Assembly (NCBI GenBank): GCA_021731425.1
Contig: JAKFXJ010000276.1
Coordinates: 1 to 13,305 of the forward strand
Length of the DNA stretch: 13,305 nt
Source of the DNA: Limnohabitans sp.
GTDB taxonomy: Bacteria; Pseudomonadota; Gammaproteobacteria; Burkholderiales; Burkholderiaceae_C
Reading direction: 5' to 3'
Each line of letters starts with the position of its first letter. Positions within the stretch are counted from its first letter, which is position 1. The position numbers and the translations under genes are program-made. Positions 6,735 through 13,305 of the stretch are shown piece after piece. The notes beneath the pieces were generated by a model that searched no databases, had not been told where the DNA came from, and saw nothing but the letters and a program-made list of their open reading frames with translations.

Positions 6735-8002
6735 TTCGCGCCACTGATCGGACTGTTTTGAACTTTGACCCACTCGGCCTGACCCCCGCGCTCTTGCGAG
6801 CTGTGGGTGACATGGGCTTGTACGCCCCCACCCCCATCCAAGCCGAGGCGATTCCAGCCGCCTTGAAGTCGACCGACGTGTGGGCCACCGCGCCCACCGG
6901 CTCGGGCAAGACGCTGGCCTTTGCGCTGCCGCTGTTGCAGCACCTGCTGGCTGCGCCGCGCCAAACCAACTTTCGCCGTCCCGTGCGCGTGCTGGTGCTG
7001 GTGCCCACACGCGAGCTGGCGGTGCAGGTGGGCGATGTGCTGGCCAACCTCGCCTGCAAGTTGCCGCAGTCACTCAAGGTGAACACGGTGTTTGGCGGCG
7101 TCTCGGTCAATCCACAAATGATGGCGCTGCGCGGCGGAGCCGACATCGTGGTGGCCACACCCGGCCGCTTGCTCGAGCTGATTGACCAGAACGCCGTGCG
7201 CCTGGCCGATGTGCAGCACCTGGTGCTGGACGAAGCCGACCGCTTGCTGGACTTGGGCTTTGCAGAGGAGCTGCAGCGCGTGTTGGCGCAGCTGCCTGCC
7301 AAGCGCCAAACGCTGCTGTTTTCGGCCACGTTTGCGCCGGAGGTGGAAGCGCTGGCAGCCAAGTTGTTGCGCGATCCGGTGCGCATCACGGTAGAGGCCT
7401 TTGAAGGCCACAAACCCGATATCACCCAACGCGCCATCGCCGTCGACGAGAAAAGCCGCACCGCCTTGCTGCGCCATCTGATACAGGAAAACGGCTGGAA
7501 GCAAGTGCTGGTCTTTGTGGCCACGCGCTACGCCTGCGAGCATGTGGCGAACAAGCTCTACAAAGCGGGTGTTTTTGCCACGCCTTTCCATGGCGAGATG
7601 AGCCAAGGCGCACGCCAAGAAGTGCTCAGCGAATTCAAAGCCGGACGCTGGGATGTGGTGGTCACCACCGACCTGGCCTCACGCGGCATCGACATCGCCA
7701 TGCTGCCCGTGGTGGTCAACTACGACCTGCCGCGCTCGGCCACCGACTACACCCACCGCATTGGCCGCACGGGCAGGGCAGGTGCGCATGGCGACGCGGT
7801 GAGCTTTGTCACGGCTGCGGCGTTGGCGCACTGGCAACTGATCCAGAAACGCGAAAGCCTGGAACTCGCTTTAGAGCAAATCCCAGGCTTTGAGCAAACC
7901 GAAACCCCGCCACCGCCATCGCCCTGCAATGGCGGCATCAAGGGTTCACGGCCGAGCAAGAAAGACAAGTTGCGGGATGCTGCGGCAAAAGACGGGTCTT
8001 AA
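6731..8002 (+). CDS. rhlE: DEAD-box ATP-dependent RNA helicase, RhlE-like
   Basis: This is an ATP-dependent RNA-unwinding enzyme likely involved in rRNA maturation or RNA turnover. The 423-residue product has all superfamily 2 motifs in order: Q motif PTPIQ (33-37), Walker A APTGSGKT (54-61), PTRELA (92-97), TPGRL, DEAD (167-170), SAT (198-200), [10 protein letters not shown] (312-321) and HRIGRTGR (342-349). The order and the tail AHWQLIQKR fit the RhlE/short DEAD-box group. The C-terminal extension is brief, proline-rich then basic (about 391-423), a possible RNA-binding tail. The most upstream start is TTG 6731, which overlaps the purH stop as TTGA; TTG 6758 is the next choice, and neither has a clear ribosome binding site. 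The 3' end overlaps the convergent dctM gene by four bases. Subfamily assignment is less certain than the helicase call. Confidence 0.9.
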   Translation: MIRATDRTVLNFDPLGLTPALLRAVGDMGLYAPTPIQAEAIPAALKSTDVWATAPTGSGKTLAFALPLLQHLLAAPRQTNFRRPVRVLVLVPTRELAVQVGDVLANLACKLPQSLKVNTVFGGVSVNPQMMALRGGADIVVATPGRLLELIDQNAVRLADVQHLVLDEADRLLDLGFAEELQRVLAQLPAKRQTLLFSATFAPEVEALAAKLLRDPVRITVEAFEGHKPDITQRAIAVDEKSRTALLRHLIQENGWKQVLVFVATRYACEHVANKLYKAGVFATPFHGEMSQGARQEVLSEFKAGRWDVVVTTDLASRGIDIAMLPVVVNYDLPRSATDYTHRIGRTGRAGAHGDAVSFVTAAALAHWQLIQKRESLELALEQIPGFEQTETPPPPSPCNGGIKGSRPSKKDKLRDAAAKDGS

Positions 8003-9318
8003 GCCATCCAGCTGGGCAACCATGTGGCGATGCCTGGCACCATGAAGACCGCCACCAGCAGCAACACACTCATCGCCAAATAAGGCGTGACCGCCAGAAA
8101 AATGTGCGTCATGGTGACCGACGGTGGGGCCACGCCGCGCATGGTCATGAGCAGCAAGCCATGCGGTGGCAAGAGCAGGCCCATTTGCATGCAGATGAGG
8201 AACAACACACCAAACCAAACCGGGTCAATGCCCAAGGCGTTCACGATGGGCATGAAGATGGGCAGGGTGATCATCATCATGCTGACCTGGTCCACAAAGA
8301 TGCCCAGAAAAATCAGAAACACCATCATCCCAATCAGGATCTGGTTGGCCGACAAACCCTGGTCGGTGATGAGCTGCACCAAGCCGGAGCTGGCACCCGA
8401 AAAAGACAAAATTTGCGCGAAGGTGGTGGCGCCCAAAATGATGAACAAAATCATGCCAGAGATGCCTGCCGTGCCCTTGAGGGCCTTGAGCACCGCCTCC
8501 CAGCGCAAGGCCCGGTAAAGCGCGGCCAGCAGCATGGTGGCAAAGGCGCCAATGGCCGCGCACTCTGTGGGCGTGGCCCAGCCTGCCGCCAGTGCACCCA
8601 CCACCACCCCAAAAATGGACAAAGTGGGCAAGACGTAGGCGAACAAAGGTTGCCAGCGGTCCCAACCTTGGTGCTCCACGGCATCGGTGTCGGTGGGGGC
8701 CAGATGAGGGCTGATGCGCACGCGCACAATGATCCAAGCCACAAACGCGACCGACAACAGCAGCCCAGGAACCACACCCCCCAGCAGCAGCTTGGAAATC
8801 GAGATCCCCGAGAGCGAGCCCAGCAGTACCGTGAGTGCTGAAGGTGGAATCAGCATGTCCACCGCGCCAATCGCCATGATCGGGCCGGTGGCCATGGTGG
8901 GGTGGTAGCCGCGTGCCAACATCACGGGCAGCATGAGAGCGCCCAGCATGGCTGTGGTGGCAATGGTGGAGCCCGAGATGGCTGAAAACACTGTGCCTGC
9001 CACCACGGCGACCACGGCCAGACGTCCGGGCACACGCACGATCAAGCGTTCGATCCCGTCGATCACCTTCACGGCCAAACCCGTGTGGAACAAAATCTCA
9101 CCCATCAGCACAAACAGCGGAATGGGTGTGAGTGCAAAGGCCGTGACCGAACTGACGCTGTTGCGCACCAGTTGCACCAAACCCGGCTCGCCCCCCATGT
9201 AGAGCACGGCCCCGATGATGTTGACGCCTAGAAAAGTTAGCGCCACGGGCATGCCCATGAACAGCAGCAAGGTGGAGCCGCCCAACATCAACCAGGCTGC
9301 GATTGGCCAACTGCTCAT
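7999..9318 (-). CDS. dctM: TRAP transporter large permease (DctM family)
   Basis: This is the large inner-membrane subunit of a TRAP transporter, which drives solute uptake with a sodium or proton gradient after delivery by the periplasmic DctP protein. It has 439 residues and about a dozen hydrophobic segments. Family signatures include the N-terminal LLLFMGMPVALTFLGV, the segment GTVFSAISGSTIATTAMLGALMLP (split by GS-rich turns), and the C-terminal half with DQVSMMMITLPIF and QMGLLLPPHG. It is the last gene of the iorA-iorB-dctPQM operon. The ATG at 9318 is preceded by GGAG (complement of 9326-9329) seven bases upstream. Its stop overlaps the helicase stop on the other strand. A promoter-like element just upstream could let it be expressed separately. 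Confidence 0.95.
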   Translation of the reverse strand: MSSWPIAAWLMLGGSTLLLFMGMPVALTFLGVNIIGAVLYMGGEPGLVQLVRNSVSSVTAFALTPIPLFVLMGEILFHTGLAVKVIDGIERLIVRVPGRLAVVAVVAGTVFSAISGSTIATTAMLGALMLPVMLARGYHPTMATGPIMAIGAVDMLIPPSALTVLLGSLSGISISKLLLGGVVPGLLLSVAFVAWIIVRVRISPHLAPTDTDAVEHQGWDRWQPLFAYVLPTLSIFGVVVGALAAGWATPTECAAIGAFATMLLAALYRALRWEAVLKALKGTAGISGMILFIILGATTFAQILSFSGASSGLVQLITDQGLSANQILIGMMVFLIFLGIFVDQVSMMMITLPIFMPIVNALGIDPVWFGVLFLICMQMGLLLPPHGLLLMTMRGVAPPSVTMTHIFLAVTPYLAMSVLLLVAVFMVPGIATWLPSWMA

Positions 9319-9337
9319 GTGCAGACTCCAGATGAGA

Positions 9338-9361
9338 AATATAAAAACATGGGGAACAGTT

Positions 9362-9365
<4 letters not shown>
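9338..9365 (-). promoter_or_regulatory. Candidate internal sigma70 promoter between dctQ and dctM
   Basis: On the minus strand, TTGAAA (9365-9360) and TATATT (9343-9338) each match the sigma70 consensus in five of six positions, separated by 16 bases. The -35 box contains the dctQ stop codon. Predicted transcription starts near 9331, leaving a leader of about a dozen bases that still contains the dctM ribosome binding site. An A/T-rich patch could give this by chance, but it is the best promoter-like pair I see in the window. Confidence 0.42.
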
Positions 9366-10929
<1,564 letters not shown>

Positions 10930-12474
10930 TCACGCGGGGGCCATTTGGTGCACGGCTTGGTCCAGGGCCTGGCCGCTGTCGTCGGCCAGGGCTGCTTTAC
11001 GCAAAGCGCTCAGCCGGTTGGCCGCATCGGGCAAAGTTTGAAGGCGCGGCAAGGTGGTCATCAGTTTTTCAAAGTGCCGCCAGCCACGGGCATGGGTGTC
11101 GCCGTAGCCTTTGACCAACTGCTGCGCACGCAGCACCTCCAGGGCCAGATCGGCTTGTTGGGGCAAAAGCTTCAGGGCGTGCGCCCACCAGGCCTCGATG
11201 CGTTGTTGCTCGGTTTGGTAACGCAAGGACACCGGGCGAATGCGGCGCAGGCTGGCCACACCGTAAAGCAGCAAAAACCCGCGCAAGGAGCTGGTTTGCA
11301 CCACGCGGCCTTTTTGCGTGAAGCGACCCACCAAGGAGCGGGCGGCCTTGGAGCGCAGCAACCAGCGGCCTACAGCCGCAGGCAAAGTGTCGGCAATTTC
11401 TTCCAGTCGCGGATGCATGAATTCGTGGATGTCGATCAGCTGTGTCTCGCTCAAACTCACTTCCTGGCTGACGCGTGCAAAACGTGAGCGGCGTGTTTTC
11501 AAATCGGCCACACGCACCGTGTCTTCGTAAGACATCCACAGCGCCAGGTGCCGAGCGCCTTCGCGCAACACTTCAGCGGCCATAGCCGGTGCCAGCGATG
11601 CCGAAGCCAGCGCTTGTGCCATGTCCTGCAAGCGCCGTGCGTACAGCGTGGCGTAATTCAGGTCCTGGTAATCGGCCAGGCGCGTCAATCCTGAGGCGAT
11701 GACGTCGTGGGCCGAGGGTGCGAATGCGCCTTCCAGACTTTGCGCCAAGGCCAGCAGCTTGGGGCCGACTTGGCGGTGCAAAGGCAGCACAACAGGGACG
11801 GCATCGGCCACGCTCGATGGGCGGGGATTCAGTACCTGCATGGCCGCATCAAAACCCGCGGCAAATGCTTTCAGGCTGGTTTTGACACCCACGCCGCTGC
11901 GCTCAATCGTGGCCTCAAATTGCGCCCTTGAAAAGGGCAGACGCCCGCTGGCAGCCAAGGCGCCATACAAAGCGGGCGCGATCAGGCTGCCCGCCTGTTC
12001 GGCCAGTTGGGCAAAGTCGGCGCTGATGAACTGCTTGGCGGCCGCTTGCGCACCGGTGAGCAGCTTGGCCTCGTCCACACGCCCATCACCCATGGCGGTG
12101 CGCTCGGTCATCGAGTACACGCGGTGGGTGGAGGCGATGAAGGTGGTTTTGTCGGCATCGACCAGCCCGCGCTGCAGGGCACGGCCCGCTTCCATGAGCT
12201 CGGAGGCCAGCACGATGTCCACCTCGCCGGGGAAGGGGCTGAGCGCCATCACCGGCAGCTGCCCTGTGGGTGAGGCCGCTTGCTGGTACATCTCGATGTA
12301 GTAAACCGTGGCCCCAGTGCGCTGCGCCACACCCGGGACCGAAGTGGTTTGTGCCCAGTGGCCATGGTGCTCGGCCAAGTCGACCAGCCAGTCGGCCAGC
12401 ACACCGCCGCCTTCACCGCCCATGGCCAAAATGGCCAGGCTGATGATCCCGGGTTGGCTTTGGGTCTCGTTCAT
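10930..12474 (-). CDS. iorB: Indolepyruvate oxidoreductase subunit beta, long form with C-terminal extension
   Basis: This is the gamma-type subunit of an indolepyruvate/aryl-2-oxoacid:ferredoxin oxidoreductase, which with IorA converts 2-oxoacids and coenzyme A to acyl-CoA and CO2. The start is the ATG at 12474, whose ATGA overlaps the iorA stop; an upstream in-frame start at 12744 lies wholly inside iorA and gives unrelated sequence. The 514-residue product has a recognisable N-terminal domain (about 11-205) with AMGGEGGGVLADWL and VPGVAQRTGATVYYIEM, the usual IorB signatures. The remaining 300 or so residues form a mostly helical extension absent from the roughly 200-residue archaeal IorB; from memory this matches the DUF6537-type tail of proteobacterial homologues. 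The extension's function is unknown. It is followed by dctP after 72 bases. Confidence 0.9.
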   Translation of the reverse strand: MNETQSQPGIISLAILAMGGEGGGVLADWLVDLAEHHGHWAQTTSVPGVAQRTGATVYYIEMYQQAASPTGQLPVMALSPFPGEVDIVLASELMEAGRALQRGLVDADKTTFIASTHRVYSMTERTAMGDGRVDEAKLLTGAQAAAKQFISADFAQLAEQAGSLIAPALYGALAASGRLPFSRAQFEATIERSGVGVKTSLKAFAAGFDAAMQVLNPRPSSVADAVPVVLPLHRQVGPKLLALAQSLEGAFAPSAHDVIASGLTRLADYQDLNYATLYARRLQDMAQALASASLAPAMAAEVLREGARHLALWMSYEDTVRVADLKTRRSRFARVSQEVSLSETQLIDIHEFMHPRLEEIADTLPAAVGRWLLRSKAARSLVGRFTQKGRVVQTSSLRGFLLLYGVASLRRIRPVSLRYQTEQQRIEAWWAHALKLLPQQADLALEVLRAQQLVKGYGDTHARGWRHFEKLMTTLPRLQTLPDAANRLSALRKAALADDSGQALDQAVHQMAPA

Positions 12475-13305
12475 GCGGCAATGCCTTCCAGTCGGCGCTC
12501 GATGCGGTTTTGCAACCAGCCAATGACCCGCTGGCGCAGGCTTTGTTTGAAGCGGTCCCAGGCGCTGGGGTTGTTGATGATCTCGGCCCGGTAAAACGAG
12601 GGGCAGAGCACCGCCGCGTGCGCCACTTCGCCGCACAGACCGCAGCCCACGCAGCTGTCGGCCACAGCCGCCACTGGATCTTGTCGCAGCGGATCGGGGT
12701 TGGGCTTGATGCTCAGCGACGGGCAACCCGACAGGCGAATGCACGAGTGGTCGCCGGTGCAGGTGTCGGGGTCAATGCCAAAGCGCTCGCGCACCACACG
12801 CTCGCCTTTTTGGATGCGTTGACGAATCAGCGGCTTGACTCGGCGCTGGCGGTTGAGCATGCACTCGCTTTGCGCCACGATGACTTTGGGGCCTTGCTGC
12901 TGGGTGGTCAAGGCGTCGCGTAAAGCCTGGCGCATCTGGTCCAGGCTGTAAGTGTTGGTGACCGTCTTGACCCATTCCACGCCCACGCCGCGCACGGCTT
13001 TTTCTATCGGGTTGTTGGTATTGCGGATCGGGTTGATGGCTTTGGACGAGAGCACGTCCTGCCCACCGGTGGCGGCCGAATAGCCGTTGTCCACCACCAG
13101 CAGCAAGTTGTCGGATTGGTTGAACACCGCGTTGCCCACGCCGCTGGTAAGGCCGTTGTGCCAAAAGCCCCCGTCGCCAATGATCGAGACGGTGCGCTTG
13201 CTCGTCTCGCTGGTGTTGAAGGCCGACGCACCTGCCCAGCCCAAGCCGTAGCCCATGGTGGTGGCGCCGATGTTGAAGGGCGGCAAGATCGAGAACAAAT
13301 GGCAG
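12471..13305 (-). CDS. iorA: Indolepyruvate ferredoxin oxidoreductase alpha subunit, C-terminal part
   Basis: This is the C-terminal part (about 278 codons) of the thiamine-diphosphate-containing subunit of indolepyruvate/aryl-2-oxoacid ferredoxin oxidoreductase. The frame is open to the right edge; the TTG at 13298 is an internal Leu in LPPFNIG, not a start. The visible part begins within the TPP-binding domain: GDGGFWHNGL, then NLLLVVDNGYSAATGGQ, with the usual GDG and Asn residues for Mg-TPP. After about residue 150 of the visible part comes a ferredoxin-like segment, CTGDHSCIRLSGCP then CVGCGLCGEVAHAAVLCP, whose spacings differ from canonical 2[4Fe-4S] ferredoxins. A basic, helical tail ends the protein. 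The stop overlaps iorB as ATGA, so the two subunits are translationally coupled. The actual 2-oxoacid substrate is not determined by this fragment. Confidence 0.93.
   Translation of the reverse strand, partial: CHLFSILPPFNIGATTMGYGLGWAGASAFNTSETSKRTVSIIGDGGFWHNGLTSGVGNAVFNQSDNLLLVVDNGYSAATGGQDVLSSKAINPIRNTNNPIEKAVRGVGVEWVKTVTNTYSLDQMRQALRDALTTQQQGPKVIVAQSECMLNRQRRVKPLIRQRIQKGERVVRERFGIDPDTCTGDHSCIRLSGCPSLSIKPNPDPLRQDPVAAVADSCVGCGLCGEVAHAAVLCPSFYRAEIINNPSAWDRFKQSLRQRVIGWLQNRIERRLEGIAA

Noticed and set aside
7989..8000. Inverted repeat AAGACGGGTCTT at the convergent gene ends as a bidirectional terminator
   Set aside because: The stem is only four to five pairs with a very tight loop. Only a four-T run follows on one strand, which is too weak to call.
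8104..8841. 245-residue, His/Gln-rich open frame on the plus strand inside dctM
   Set aside because: Its composition is what the complement of hydrophobic membrane-protein codons gives. dctM on the minus strand is a clear family member with a ribosome binding site.
12475..12744. 90-residue N-terminal extension of IorB
   Set aside because: This stretch lies entirely within the iorA coding sequence in another frame. The ATG at 12474 gives the expected IorB N-terminus and an ATGA overlap.

Overview
The window looks like the chromosome of a GC-rich betaproteobacterium of the order Burkholderiales, most likely Comamonadaceae (Limnohabitans/Rhodoferax/Polaromonas-like). I infer this from three things: the dusB-fis-purH gene order with a short, about 79-residue Fis; an orphan Bug-type solute-binding protein inside a catabolic operon; and a two-gene, ferredoxin-fused indolepyruvate oxidoreductase of the betaproteobacterial kind. 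No species can be named from this alone. Coding density is very high. The longest gene-free stretch is 183 bases (3583-3765), so no gap exceeds 300 bases. I saw no RNA genes, CRISPR arrays, insertion sequences or phage genes.

Region 1 (1-3582, plus strand) is the distal part of a catabolic operon that begins off the left edge. It holds the C-terminal three quarters of a quinone-oxidoreductase-like MDR protein, a periplasmic Bug-family (TctC-like) binding protein, a class II aldolase/adducin-fold protein and a D-2-hydroxyacid dehydrogenase. The genes are 31, 19 and 8 bases apart, and the last two appear to use GTG and TTG starts. Together they suggest uptake and redox or C-C bond processing of a small carboxylate or hydroxyacid. 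The substrate cannot be read from the sequence.

Region 2 (3583-8002, plus strand) is a housekeeping block. It holds dusB (tRNA dihydrouridine synthase), fis (nucleoid protein and regulator, overlapping dusB by ATGA), purH (last two steps of IMP synthesis) and a RhlE-like DEAD-box RNA helicase that abuts purH through a TTGA overlap. A possible promoter lies in the gap before dusB.

Region 3 (7999-13305, minus strand) is an operon transcribed toward region 2. It runs iorA (C-terminal part, continuing off the right edge), iorB, dctP, dctQ, dctM. It couples an indolepyruvate/aryl-2-oxoacid ferredoxin oxidoreductase to a complete three-component TRAP transporter. This suggests import and oxidative decarboxylation of an aromatic or branched 2-oxoacid, or of a compound converted to one. 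A good sigma70-like hexamer pair sits exactly between dctQ and dctM. The convergent helicase and dctM genes overlap by four bases over their stop codons.

I see no clear, wholly unknown system here. The most informative parts are the two uncharacterised transport-plus-catabolism operons, with the active-site changes noted in the findings.
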